In this document: positions 36,594 through 45,111 of the stretch, in pieces
Position numbering within the stretch: position 1 is the stretch's first letter
Layout of the letters: each line of letters begins with the position of its first letter
NCBI RefSeq assembly: GCF_015840915.1
Contig: NZ_CP060398.1
Span: forward strand, 3,286,001-3,350,000
From: Synechococcus sp. CBW1002
Lineage (GTDB): Bacteria; Cyanobacteriota; Cyanobacteriia; PCC-6307; Cyanobiaceae
Direction: 5' to 3'
Length of the DNA: 64,000 bases
Position numbers and translations under genes: made by a program
Notes under the pieces: generated by a model
The model's input: the letters and a program-made list of their open reading frames with translations, nothing else
What the model was told of the DNA's origin: nothing
Databases searched by the model: none

Positions 36594-37646
36594 TCAGTGA
36601 TCCGAGGCGGCCTCGGCGGCCAGCTCCCGCAGCCGGCGATAGAGCGCCTGCTCCGCATCGCTGAGCAGCTCGGGCACCACCACCCGAACCTCCACGATCT
36701 GATCGCCGCACTGCTCCCCGAGGCGCAACCCCCGGCCCCGCAGGCGCAGCAGCCGCCCCGACGACGACCCGGGCGGAACCCGCAGCTTCACGGGTCCGTT
36801 CAGGGTGGGCACGACCGCCTCACAGCCCAGGGCGGCATCGGGCGGCTGGAGCTCCAGGGCGTAGGACACGCGCAGCCCATCGACCCGTAACCCCTCGGCG
36901 GTGCGAACGCGCAGCTGCAGGAAATGGTCGCCGCCACCGGGAGCCACTCCGGCCAGCCGCAGCCGCCAGCCATCCCCGGCCAGGGGCGGCGTGCTCACCT
37001 CCACCACCGTGCCGTCTGACAGCTCCAACTGCACCGGTGCCCCGCTGAGGGCCTGTTCAGGGGTGAGATCGAGCACCGTTTCCTGATCTTCGGCAAACAG
37101 CACCGGCGGCGGCGACGCGGCGGCGGCTGTCACCTCACCGCTCTGGCCATCAAGACCGGGATCCTCGGAATCGAGATCCCCATCCCTGCTGCGGCCGGCA
37201 CCGAACGGCCCTCCCCATGACGCGACCGAATCGGAAGGTTGGGGACCCGGAGCGTGGGCGGTGCCTGGAGCGTCCACGGGTTCCGTGTCCTCAACCTGCC
37301 TGCGCCGGCTGCGCCCGCGACCGAACAGGGTCTCGAGGTAGTCATGGAATTCCGGAAAGCCCGTCGCAAAGGGATCGGATGACGACGCCCCGGCCGCATT
37401 TCCCTCGCCGGCTTCCCAGGCCCGGCGGCGCTGCGGATCGGACAGCACCGCGTAGGCCTCATTGACCAGCTTGAATCGCTCCTCGGCCACCGGATCATTG
37501 CCGTTCAGGTCGGGATGCCAACGGCGCGCCTGAGCCCGGAACGCCCGCTTCAGGCTGGAGGCGTCGCTGCCAGGCTCCAGCCCGAGCACCGCCCAGTGGT
37601 CAGGGGCGCTGCCGGCACCCATCATTGGCATCCCCATCGCTGGCAT
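36594..37646 (-). CDS. dnaJ3: DnaJ-type co-chaperone (DnaJ3)
   Basis: This 350-residue J-protein has a J-domain at about residues 15-80 (DHWAVLGLEPGSDASSLKRAF, with the HPD in RRWHPDLNGND). An acidic, low-complexity linker follows with a Gly/Phe-like stretch (GFPEFHDYLETLFGRGRS). The C-terminal beta-sandwich substrate domain (LDLTPEQALSGAPVQLEL through VPPGSSSGRLLRLRGRGL) lacks the zinc-finger repeats. It is thus a CbpA-like class B protein. It starts 23 nt after dnaK3, an arrangement typical of the DnaK3/DnaJ3 pair. The linker is longer than in CbpA. Confidence 0.87.
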   Translation of the reverse strand: MPAMGMPMMGAGSAPDHWAVLGLEPGSDASSLKRAFRAQARRWHPDLNGNDPVAEERFKLVNEAYAVLSDPQRRRAWEAGEGNAAGASSSDPFATGFPEFHDYLETLFGRGRSRRRQVEDTEPVDAPGTAHAPGPQPSDSVASWGGPFGAGRSRDGDLDSEDPGLDGQSGEVTAAAASPPPVLFAEDQETVLDLTPEQALSGAPVQLELSDGTVVEVSTPPLAGDGWRLRLAGVAPGGGDHFLQLRVRTAEGLRVDGLRVSYALELQPPDAALGCEAVVPTLNGPVKLRVPPGSSSGRLLRLRGRGLRLGEQCGDQIVEVRVVVPELLSDAEQALYRRLRELAAEAASDH

Positions 37647-37669
37647 CCCGGTCTGCGCGTCTCCCAGGC

Positions 37670-39964
37670 TCAGATCTCGCCCCAGGGGTCATCGTCGCGC
37701 CACTCGGAGCGCGGCGGCCGGCCGGGGGGACGGGGTGCAGCGCGCCGGCGGCTCTCGTCCAGGCGGTTGTCTGGATCCTGGCGGTCGGGATCGCGATAGG
37801 CAGGTTCGCGGAGGTCATTGCCGCGGTACGGGGGAGGCTCTGGGTAGGCGGACTGGGAGTAGCCGGTCTCGGAATACGAGCGGTCCCTGGGAGCACGATC
37901 CATGCGCAGGCCCTGCTCACTCGGGAAGCCGCCGGAACCCCCCCAACGGCTCTCGCGAGGCATGGCCGGTTCCCGATCGAGCCCCACGCCGCCAAGTCCG
38001 CCATAGGCGCCGGAGCCCCAGCGATCGGCATCGGAGCGGCCAGCACGGCCTGGACCATCCCAGTCGTCCCAGTCATCATCGGAAAACAGCTCATCTTTGA
38101 GGGAGCCGAGCGTGTTCTTGAGGCCCTGCAAGGGGCCGCTCTCGGCCTTGCGTTCACTCAGCAGACGGCGATTGAGGCCGAACAGGGCCTCCTGCAACTG
38201 GCTCACCGCCAGATCCAGTTCGCCGAGATCACCACCCGCCAGCAGATCCTGCACATCGCGAACCGCCAGCTCCACAGCCCGTTGCTGCCGCTCCGCCCCA
38301 TAGGGCCCCAGCTCCAGGGCCGCATCCCGCAGTCGCCGTTCGGCCTGGGCCACCAGGGTCTGGGCGCGGTTGCGGCGATCGACCTCGGCCCGTTTGCGGC
38401 GATCCTCGCCGGCTTTCTGCTCGGCCTCCGCCAGCAGGCTCTGAATCTCGTCCTCGCTGAGGTTGGAGCCCCCCTGGATCGACACACTCTGCTTGCGGCC
38501 CGTGGTGCGGTCGGTGGCTGACACCTGCAGCAATCCATTGGCGTCGATGTCGAACGAGACCTGCACCTGGGGCACCCCCCGCGGCGCTGGCGGAATGCCG
38601 GAGAGGCGAAAACGCCCCAGCGACTTGTTGCCCTCGGCCATCTGCCGCTCCCCCTGCAGCACGTGGATCTCCACGGAGCTCTGGTTCGATTCCGAGGTGC
38701 TGAACACATCGCTCTTGCGCACCGGAATCGGCGTGTTGCGCGGGATCAGCACCTTCATCACCCCGCCGATCGTCTCGAGGCCAAGCGACAGCGGCGTGAC
38801 GTCGTTGAGCATCAGATCGCGCAGCTCACCGGTGAGGATGCCGGCCTGAACAGCGGCTCCGATCGCCACCACCTCATCGGGGTTGACCGACTGGCAGGGT
38901 TCCCGCGGGATCAGGGTGCGCACCATCTCCTGCACCATCGGCATGCGGGTGGAGCCGCCCACCAGCACCACGTCGTCGATATCTTCTGAGGCAAGGCCGG
39001 CATCCCGCAGAGCCCGCTGCACCGGTCGTAGCAGGCGATCGAGCAGATCAGGGCAGAGGCTTTCGAACACCCGCCTCTCCAAGGTGGTCTCGATATGGAG
39101 GGGGCCATCCGGGCCCGTGGCAATGAAGGGCAGGGAGATGGGCGTGCTCTGTACGCCGCTGAGCTCCTGCTTCGCCTTCTCTGCCGCCTCGGTGAGCCGC
39201 TGCAGCGCCTGACGATCGCGGCGCAGGTCGATGCTGTGATCGCTCTGGAAGGCATCAGCGAGCCAGTCAACGATGCGGCGATCCCAGTCGTTGCCACCCA
39301 GCTGGGTGTCGCCGCTGGTGGCCTTGACATCGAAGACCCCGTTGGCGATCCGCAGCACCGACACATCAAAGGTGCCGCCTCCCAGGTCAAAGACCATCAC
39401 CCGCTTGGCACTGCTGCGATCGAAGCCGTAGGCGAGGGCAGCGGCGGTGGGTTCGTTGAGGATTCTCTCCACGGCGATGCCCGCCAGCCGGCCGGCATCA
39501 CGGGTGGCCTGGCGCTGGGCGTCGTTGAAATAGGCGGGCACGGTGATCACCGCCGCCTCCACCGGCTCGCCCAGGTAGGTGGCGGCATCGTCCACCAGCT
39601 TGCGCAGGATGCTGGCAACCAGCTCTTCAGGGGCGTACTCCCGCTCGGTGGCAGGGCAGACAACCCGCACATTGCCGGCCTCGTTGGCCCGCACCGTGTA
39701 CGGCACCGCCAGGCTGCCCTCATCGAGCTCATCCCAGCTGCGCCCCACGAAGCGCTTGAGGTTGGCAAAGCTGTTGCGCGGGTTGAGCACCAGCTGACGC
39801 CGCGCCAGCTGGCCCACCAGCAGCTCCTGGTCCCGGCTGAAACCCACCACAGAGGGGGTGGTGCGACCGCCTTCGGCACTGGCGATCACCTGGGGACGGC
39901 CACCTTCCAGCACCGCCACCACCGAATTGGTGGTGCCCAGGTCGATGCCCACGATGCGGCCCAT
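37670..39964 (-). CDS. dnaK3: Hsp70 chaperone DnaK3
   Basis: A 764-residue Hsp70. The ATPase domain has VGIDLGTTNSVVAVLEGG, VITVPAYFNDAQRQATRDA, MVFDLGGGTFDVSVL and VVLVGGSTRMPMVQE. The substrate domain has SLGLETIGGVMKVLIPRNTPIP. The tail after about residue 620 is unusual. Instead of an EEVD-like end it carries about 130 residues rich in Asp, Arg, Gly, Pro and Tyr, ending WRDDDPWGEI. Long, charged C-termini characterise cyanobacterial DnaK3, which associates with thylakoid membranes and ribosomes. The dnaJ3 gene follows 23 nt later. An ATG at 39964 is clear. Confidence 0.92.
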   Translation of the reverse strand: MGRIVGIDLGTTNSVVAVLEGGRPQVIASAEGGRTTPSVVGFSRDQELLVGQLARRQLVLNPRNSFANLKRFVGRSWDELDEGSLAVPYTVRANEAGNVRVVCPATEREYAPEELVASILRKLVDDAATYLGEPVEAAVITVPAYFNDAQRQATRDAGRLAGIAVERILNEPTAAALAYGFDRSSAKRVMVFDLGGGTFDVSVLRIANGVFDVKATSGDTQLGGNDWDRRIVDWLADAFQSDHSIDLRRDRQALQRLTEAAEKAKQELSGVQSTPISLPFIATGPDGPLHIETTLERRVFESLCPDLLDRLLRPVQRALRDAGLASEDIDDVVLVGGSTRMPMVQEMVRTLIPREPCQSVNPDEVVAIGAAVQAGILTGELRDLMLNDVTPLSLGLETIGGVMKVLIPRNTPIPVRKSDVFSTSESNQSSVEIHVLQGERQMAEGNKSLGRFRLSGIPPAPRGVPQVQVSFDIDANGLLQVSATDRTTGRKQSVSIQGGSNLSEDEIQSLLAEAEQKAGEDRRKRAEVDRRNRAQTLVAQAERRLRDAALELGPYGAERQQRAVELAVRDVQDLLAGGDLGELDLAVSQLQEALFGLNRRLLSERKAESGPLQGLKNTLGSLKDELFSDDDWDDWDGPGRAGRSDADRWGSGAYGGLGGVGLDREPAMPRESRWGGSGGFPSEQGLRMDRAPRDRSYSETGYSQSAYPEPPPYRGNDLREPAYRDPDRQDPDNRLDESRRRAAPRPPGRPPRSEWRDDDPWGEI

Positions 39965-40033
39965 GAATTCCCGTTGCTTGCCCCAAAGCTACCGACTCCC
40001 GCTGTGGGCACTCCGTTCAAGGGGAGCCGGGCC

Positions 40034-40052
40034 GTTAATCGGGCTTTAAACG
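40034..40052 (+). promoter_or_regulatory. Candidate Pho box upstream of pstC
   Basis: Two 8-base half-sites, GTTAATCG and TTTAAACG, have their TTAA cores exactly 11 bases apart (40035 and 40046). Eight-base repeats with three-base spacers fit the PhoB/SphR tandem repeat. A -10-like TTAGAT at 40072 follows. Only two half-sites are clear. Location 75 bases upstream of pstC supports phosphate control. Confidence 0.5.
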
Positions 40053-40126
40053 GTTGGGACAACCCATTTCCTTAGATTCGAGGGGCGGTGCCGTTCGCAC
40101 ATCACCGTGATCTGCTCCGCCCCCCC

Positions 40127-41080
40127 ATGACGACGGATTCCAGTAACGACGCCTTCACCCTCCGTCGTCGTCCGGCGTTCGAACGGTTTCTGGACATCGG
40201 CTTCCGCCAGCTCACCCTGGCCTTGGCTTCCGTGGTGGCCCTGTTGCTCCTGGGCATTTTCCTCACGATCGCCGAAGGCGCCCACGAGGCCATTGCCACC
40301 TTCGGCGCGAGATTCCTGGTCAGCTCCGCCTGGGATCCGGTCAACAATCAGTACGGAGCCTTGGTGGCCATCTACGGCACGATGGTGTCGTCCCTTCTGG
40401 CCCTGGCCATTGCCGTGCCACTGGGCGTTGGAACCGCGATCTTCATCACCGAAGACCTGATCCCCACCGGGCTGCGCAGTGCCATTGGTCTGATGGTCGA
40501 GCTCTTGGCTGCCATCCCCTCGGTGGTCTTGGGGCTGTGGGCGATTTTCGTGATGGAGCCAGCCATCCGCCCAGCCCTGCAGTTGCTGCATCGGCTGCTG
40601 GGTTGGACGCCGTTTTTTGACACGGTTCCCCAAGGACCGGGCATGGCTCCAGCGATCCTCATTCTGGTGGTGATGATTCTGCCGATCATCACGGCCATCT
40701 CTCGCGATGCGCTCAACCAGGTTCCCCTTGAGCTGCGTCAGGCCGCCTACGGCATTGGCAGCACCCGCTGGGGCGCGATCTTCAACATCATTCTTCCAGC
40801 AGCGATCTCGGCCATCGTCGGGGGGGTGATGTTATCGCTGGGCCGGGCCATGGGCGAAACCATGGCCGTGACGATGATCATCGGCAATTCGCTCAACTTC
40901 AGCTTCTCTCTGCTCGCTCCCGGCAACACAATCTCCGCCATGCTCGCCAACCAGTTCGGTGAGGCCTCCGGCATTCAGGTTTCGGCACTGATGTATGCGG
41001 CCCTGGTGCTGATGGTGCTCACCTTCGCTGTGAACGTCCTGGCGCAGTTGCTGGTACGACGCCTCAGCCTTCGCTACTGA
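40127..41080 (+). CDS. pstC: Phosphate ABC transporter permease PstC
   Basis: A 317-residue inner-membrane permease with about six hydrophobic segments. The BPD-transport motif is visible (ELRQAAYGIGSTRWGAIFNIILPAAISAIVGG, the EAA loop). It also has GAIVA-like segments such as YGTMVSSLLALAIAVPLGVGTAIF and GRAMGETMAVTMIIGNS. PstC pairs with PstA to import phosphate with PstS and PstB. The ATG at 40127 is chosen because the open frame upstream (40088) lacks conserved residues. A candidate Pho box lies just upstream. The pstS gene is not in this window. Confidence 0.94.
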   Translation: MTTDSSNDAFTLRRRPAFERFLDIGFRQLTLALASVVALLLLGIFLTIAEGAHEAIATFGARFLVSSAWDPVNNQYGALVAIYGTMVSSLLALAIAVPLGVGTAIFITEDLIPTGLRSAIGLMVELLAAIPSVVLGLWAIFVMEPAIRPALQLLHRLLGWTPFFDTVPQGPGMAPAILILVVMILPIITAISRDALNQVPLELRQAAYGIGSTRWGAIFNIILPAAISAIVGGVMLSLGRAMGETMAVTMIIGNSLNFSFSLLAPGNTISAMLANQFGEASGIQVSALMYAALVLMVLTFAVNVLAQLLVRRLSLRY

Positions 41081-41155
41081 GCGTCCTGCTTCGGCTTGAT
41101 TCAGTGGTTTTCGCCCCAGCTCCCCCCACCCCCCTTGCCTTCCTCCTCCGCCCCC

Positions 41156-42067
41156 ATGAGCAGCAGCACCATCGGCCCGGCGCAGGACGATCTGTTTGAC
41201 CGACGGCCGCTGAGCTTCGATCCGGGCCTGAAACGCAACCGCAGTAATCGGCTGCTGACAGGCGTTGCCGGACTGTTTGCCGCCATCGCCATCCTGCCGC
41301 TGGTGTTGGTGATTTTCCACGTGCTGGTCCAGGGGGGCAGGCTGCTCACCCTGGGGCTCTTCACCGAGCTGCCGCCGCCTCCGGGCCTGGACGGGGGAGG
41401 CATCGGCAATGCGGTGCTCGGCACGCTGGTCGTCACCCTGGTCGCTGCTCTGGTGGCGATCCCAGTGGGCGTCGGAGGGGGGATCTATCTGAGCGAATAT
41501 TCGATGGGTGGGTGGTTCGCACGCTTTGTGCGCTTCGGCAACGACGTGCTGGCGGGGGTGCCTTCGATCATCTGCGGCGTGTTTGTGTACGGGGCGATCG
41601 TCGCCTCACGCATTCTCTTCGACCGCAGCTACAGCGCCCTGGCTGGCGGCCTGGCCCTGGCCGTGCTGATGCTGCCCACCGTGATCAAGACCACCGACGA
41701 AGGTCTCAAGCTGGTGCCGCGGGAACTGCGCTGGGGTGCCTATGGCGTCGGTGCTTCCCGTTTCGTCACCATCGTGCGGATCACCCTGCCGTCGGCCTTC
41801 ACGCCGATTGCCACCGGCGTGGTGCTGGCAATCGCTCGGGCCGCAGGAGAAACGGCTCCGCTGATCTTCACAGCCCTGTTCTCTCCCTTCTGGCCGGAGA
41901 GTCTGCTGAGCCCGATCGCGACGATGTCGGTCTTGATCTTCAATTTCGCGATCATGCCCTACGAGGCGCAGAAAGCCCTGGCCTGGGCCGCCTCATTCGT
42001 GCTAGTGGTGATGATCTTGATCGCCAATCTGCTGGCCCGCTGGTTCAGCAGCATCGCCCAGAGATGA
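41156..42067 (+). CDS. pstA: Phosphate ABC transporter permease PstA
   Basis: A 303-residue permease with about six membrane segments. It has [30 protein letters not shown] and the EAA loop around [31 protein letters not shown] characteristic [16 protein letters not shown], in the RAxGETAPL pattern of PstA, follows. The start at 41156 leaves a short cytosolic leader before the first helix. It lies 75 nt after pstC and 61 nt before pstB, so the three are one operon. All three genes have GC-rich composition like the surroundings, giving no sign of recent transfer. Confidence 0.94.
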   Translation: MSSSTIGPAQDDLFDRRPLSFDPGLKRNRSNRLLTGVAGLFAAIAILPLVLVIFHVLVQGGRLLTLGLFTELPPPPGLDGGGIGNAVLGTLVVTLVAALVAIPVGVGGGIYLSEYSMGGWFARFVRFGNDVLAGVPSIICGVFVYGAIVASRILFDRSYSALAGGLALAVLMLPTVIKTTDEGLKLVPRELRWGAYGVGASRFVTIVRITLPSAFTPIATGVVLAIARAAGETAPLIFTALFSPFWPESLLSPIATMSVLIFNFAIMPYEAQKALAWAASFVLVVMILIANLLARWFSSIAQR

Positions 42068-42128
42068 GTTCTCTTCTTCGTTTGTAGTACCGATTTACTC
42101 CCCGCCCGATTCCCCCCGCTCTGCTCCG

Positions 42129-42944
42129 ATGACTTCCACGCTGCAAAAACCAAAGGCTCTCGCACAAGACATTTGCATGTCACTGCAGAACGTGACGATC
42201 TCCTACGGTAAGTTTGAGGCAGTCCGTAATGTCTACATCGACATCCCTCACGGCCAGGTCACGGCCTTCATCGGTCCATCCGGGTGCGGTAAGTCCACGG
42301 TTCTGCGAGCTCTGAACCGGATGAACGATCTGATCCCGGGCTGCCATCTCAAGGGCAGGGTGATCTTCGACAACCACGACCTCTACGAACCCCATGTGGA
42401 TCCGGTCGAAGTACGCCGGAGGATCGGCATGGTGTTTCAGAAGCCCAATCCCTTTCCCAAGACCATCTACGAGAACATCGCCTTCGGTGCCCGGATCAAT
42501 GGCTATCGCGGCGACATGGATGAACTGGTCGAACGTTCCCTGCGCAAGGCGGCCGTGTGGGAAGAATGCAAAGACAAACTGCAGGAGAGCGGCCTCGCTC
42601 TCTCCGGCGGCCAGCAGCAGCGCCTCTGCATCGCCCGCGCCATTGCCACCGAGCCGGAGGTGATCCTGATGGATGAACCCTGCTCAGCTCTTGATCCGAT
42701 CTCCACCCTGAAGATCGAGGAGACGATGCACGAGCTCAAGCGCAGCTATACGATTGTGATCGTCACCCACAACATGCAGCAGGCCGTGCGGGTGGCGGAC
42801 ATGACCGCCTTCTTCAATGCCGAGGCCGTGGAGGGAGGCTCCGGCAAGGTGGGCTATCTGGTGGAGTTCAGTGAAACTGAGCGGATTTTCAATGCCCCGG
42901 GGCAACAGGCCACGCAGGACTATGTTTCCGGCCGCTTCGGCTGA
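42129..42944 (+). CDS. pstB: Phosphate ABC transporter ATP-binding protein PstB
   Basis: The 271-residue ATPase of the Pst phosphate importer. Walker A is GPSGCGKST in [20 protein letters not shown]. The Q-loop region is [20 protein letters not shown] (typical of PstB), the signature is [14 protein letters not shown], and Walker B is [13 protein letters not shown] with the H-loop [13 protein letters not shown] at 42129; length is normal. It completes pstCAB, and no phoU follows. The gene downstream is an unrelated small membrane protein 146 nt away. Confidence 0.96.
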   Translation: MTSTLQKPKALAQDICMSLQNVTISYGKFEAVRNVYIDIPHGQVTAFIGPSGCGKSTVLRALNRMNDLIPGCHLKGRVIFDNHDLYEPHVDPVEVRRRIGMVFQKPNPFPKTIYENIAFGARINGYRGDMDELVERSLRKAAVWEECKDKLQESGLALSGGQQQRLCIARAIATEPEVILMDEPCSALDPISTLKIEETMHELKRSYTIVIVTHNMQQAVRVADMTAFFNAEAVEGGSGKVGYLVEFSETERIFNAPGQQATQDYVSGRFG

Positions 42945-43090
42945 GTCAAGCGACCAGTGAATCGGCTCACGATGAAACTTGCTGCTGCCTTGGTCTTCTT
43001 CTGACGAGACTTGCTTCACCAGAATTGACATTCAATTGAATTCCGGGTGAGTTGAACCTCCACGATTGACAAGCCTGCGCCCGCTTGCCC

Positions 43091-43543
43091 ATGGATTCCC
43101 TCACGATCTTCGGGGTAGCCGCGGTCGCGGTCATGCTGATCGCCTACATCCAGGAAGAGAGCGCGGCCGGCTGGATCCTGGTGTTTGCGGCTGGTTGCCT
43201 GGCCTCCGGCATCTACGGGCTTCTGGCGGGTGTCTGGCCCTTCATGGTGGCGGAGATGCTCTGGAGCGTGGTGGCCTATCGGCGCTGGCGGCGGCGTCGG
43301 ATCCGGGATCGTTCAGCGGCGATCGAGGCAGGCAGCCTGGAACCAGCGCACAAGGGACAATCGGAGGAATCGCTCAAGATGCCGCCTCTGCAACCAACTG
43401 CGCCGCAACGACGACGATGGCAGGCATGCCATGAAGCTCGCAATGTAAGGCGCATTCAAGGCCTAATCCGAATGAACTCAGACCACGATCGCCAGGATCA
43501 GGGGCAAGGATCACTGTGCAGACATCGCTCCGGTCATCCATAA
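43091..43543 (+). CDS. Small membrane protein, tail of doubtful reality
   Basis: The N-terminal 75 residues look real. They give a two-helix membrane protein (DSLTIFGVAAVAVMLIAYIQ, then FAAGCLASGIYGLLAGVWPF) with the WPF-x(4)-EMLWSVVAYRRW pattern of a family I have seen in cyanobacteria without known function. The remaining 75 residues (from about SAAIEAGS) are basic, low in hydrophobics and unlike any protein. They end with a stop at 43541-43543 that lies in the A tract of the tRNA-Ser terminator. Perhaps the natural stop was lost by mutation. The ATG at 43091 is preferred to a TTG at 43085. Confidence 0.6.
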   Translation: MDSLTIFGVAAVAVMLIAYIQEESAAGWILVFAAGCLASGIYGLLAGVWPFMVAEMLWSVVAYRRWRRRRIRDRSAAIEAGSLEPAHKGQSEESLKMPPLQPTAPQRRRWQACHEARNVRRIQGLIRMNSDHDRQDQGQGSLCRHRSGHP

Positions 43544-43567
43544 AAAAAGCCGGCTTCAAGAGCCGGC
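43542..43567 (-). terminator. Rho-independent terminator of tRNA-Ser
   Basis: On the minus strand a 7-bp stem GCCGGCT/AGCCGGC with a five-base loop is followed by seven T residues. It lies nine bases beyond the 3' end of the tRNA gene, so it ends that transcript. No T tract follows on the plus strand, so it is not bidirectional. Confidence 0.85.
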
Positions 43568-43575
43568 GGAGGTAA

Positions 43576-43662
43576 CGGAGAGGGAGGGATTCGAACCCTC
43601 GATAGAGTTGCCCCTATACAGCATTTCCAGTGCTGCGCCTTCGACCACTCGGCCACCTCTCC
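43576..43662 (-). tRNA. tRNA-Ser (anticodon GGA)
   Basis: Read on the minus strand, an 87-base cloverleaf starts GGAGAGGTGGCCGAGTGGTC. The acceptor stem GGAGAGG pairs with CCTCTCC before discriminator G. The anticodon arm CAGCACTGGAAATGCTG places GGA in the loop, and a long variable arm (ATAGGGGCAACTCTAT) confirms a type II serine tRNA. The T arm is GAGGGTTCGAATCCCTC. CCA is not encoded. Anticodon GGA reads UCC and UCU. A terminator hairpin follows directly. Confidence 0.95.
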
Positions 43663-43751
43663 GGGGGCAAAATGGGGCAACCAAGTGGCAATGTAGCAGC
43701 AGGTCCGGCGGCTTCCCGCCCATCGACCCCGCCCCTCCAGCGTTCCTGTTC

Positions 43752-44120
43752 ATGACCCGCAGCCATCCGATCACGGTCCACTGGCGTCAGGCCAACCGGG
43801 TGATCCGCAGGGAGGTGCCGGAAGGGGAGTACATCCTGCGTAGCTTCGAGCAGCAGGGTGAACCGCTGCCGTTCAGTTGCCGTAACGGCTGCTGCACGGC
43901 CTGCGCGGTGCGGGTGCTGTCCGGGGAGATCGACCAGCGCGAAGCCCTGGGGCTGTCGCGGGAGCTACGCGCCAAGGGCTACGGCCTGCTCTGCGTGGCC
44001 AGGGCCCTCGGACCGCTTGAAGTCGAAACCCAGGACGAAGACGAGGTCTATGACCTGCAGTTCGGTCGGTTCTTCGGCCGTGGCAAGGTGCGTCCCGGCC
44101 TGCCCCTCGACGACGAATGA
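43752..44120 (+). CDS. 2Fe-2S ferredoxin-like protein
   Basis: A 122-residue plant-type 2Fe-2S protein. The ligand motif is CRNGCCTAC in PFSCRNGCCTACAVRVLSG (C-x4-C-x2-C), with the fourth Cys in GYGLLCVARALG. The C-terminal extension of about 25 residues (YDLQFGRFFGRGKVRPGLPL) distinguishes it from PetF. It should transfer electrons to an unidentified partner. The start at 43752 lies between the tRNA gene and the ligand region, and gives MTRSHPITVHWRQ. The next gene overlaps its end by four bases (ATGA), so the two are coupled. Confidence 0.87.
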   Translation: MTRSHPITVHWRQANRVIRREVPEGEYILRSFEQQGEPLPFSCRNGCCTACAVRVLSGEIDQREALGLSRELRAKGYGLLCVARALGPLEVETQDEDEVYDLQFGRFFGRGKVRPGLPLDDE

Positions 44121-45064
44121 GCGGTTCCACCAGCTCCCTGCCCACCGCCCCGTCGAACGCTCGGACCGATGGTCTCGTGAGTCCGCCGCTGTCGGTGTCC
44201 GGTGACGCCCTGGCGGCCTCGGGCCTCTCCCTCGGCGAGCTGGAGCGGTTGGTGGCCATCGCCCGCCGCGCCGCCGAGGCCGGTGGCACCCAGTTGCGGC
44301 GCTTTGATGGTCAGCTCGAGCAGGTCCGCGAGAAGGGTCGCGCCGGCGATCTGGTCACCGAGGCTGATCTGGCCGCAGAAGCCGCCGTGCTGGCCTTTCT
44401 GGAGGCGGAAACACCCCAGATCGGAGTGCTGGCAGAGGAGAGCGGTCGCCGCCAACGCTCCGGCGATCTCGAGTGGTGTGTGGACCCTCTGGACGGCACC
44501 ACCAACTACGCCCATGGGTTTCCTTTCTATGGCACCTCCGTGGGCCTCACCTGGCAGGGCCAGCCCCTGCTCGGCGCCCTGGCCGCACCGGGGCTCGATC
44601 AGCTCTACTGGGCCGCGCCGGGCCTGGGGGCCTGGTGCAATGGCCACCGGCTGCAGGTGAGCTGCTGCGACCGACTCAGTGACGCACTGCTGGTCACCGG
44701 CTTCGCCTACGACCGCACCAACCGCCTCGACAACAACTACGCCGAGTTCGCCTACTTCACCCACCGCAGCCACGGCGTGCGGCGCGCTGGTGCCGCCGCC
44801 CTGGATCTGGCCTTTGTGGCGGCAGGACGGCTGGACGGTTACTGGGAGCGCGGCCTGTCCCCCTGGGATCTGGCCGCCGGCGTGGTGCTGGTGGAACAGG
44901 CCGGTGGCTTGATCAGCAGCTACGACGGCAGTCCCTTCGATCTCAGCAGTGGTCGCCTGATCGCCTGCGGCCCCCAGCTGCATGGTGGCCTGGTGGCAGG
45001 CCTGGCCGCCTGCCGTCCGCTGAGCGGCGCCAGCTTCGGAGCCCCTGAGCTGGATGGCCCCTGA
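44117..45064 (+). CDS. Inositol monophosphatase family protein
   Basis: This 315-residue protein belongs to the Mg-dependent phosphatase family (IMPase/CysQ/HisN-like). It has KGRAGDLVTEADLAAE, then the metal motif in VDPLDGTTNYAHGFPF and the C-terminal WDLAAGVVLVEQAGG. Family members dephosphorylate inositol phosphates, PAP or histidinol phosphate. The neighbour hisZ, 47 nt downstream, makes a histidinol-phosphatase role worth considering, but the sequence alone does not settle the substrate. The N-terminal 30 residues are unconserved-looking. Starts at an ATG overlapping the ferredoxin stop. Confidence 0.9.
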   Translation: MSGSTSSLPTAPSNARTDGLVSPPLSVSGDALAASGLSLGELERLVAIARRAAEAGGTQLRRFDGQLEQVREKGRAGDLVTEADLAAEAAVLAFLEAETPQIGVLAEESGRRQRSGDLEWCVDPLDGTTNYAHGFPFYGTSVGLTWQGQPLLGALAAPGLDQLYWAAPGLGAWCNGHRLQVSCCDRLSDALLVTGFAYDRTNRLDNNYAEFAYFTHRSHGVRRAGAAALDLAFVAAGRLDGYWERGLSPWDLAAGVVLVEQAGGLISSYDGSPFDLSSGRLIACGPQLHGGLVAGLAACRPLSGASFGAPELDGP

Positions 45065-45111
45065 CGGTGCGGTCCATAGGATCGCCCAGCCTTCTCCCTC
45101 GCCCGATCGCC

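Noticed and set aside
42945..43090. AT-rich CAATTG-containing spacer after pstB as an attachment site or origin
   Set aside because: Only a short palindrome is present, without DnaA-box clustering, integrase genes or repeats.
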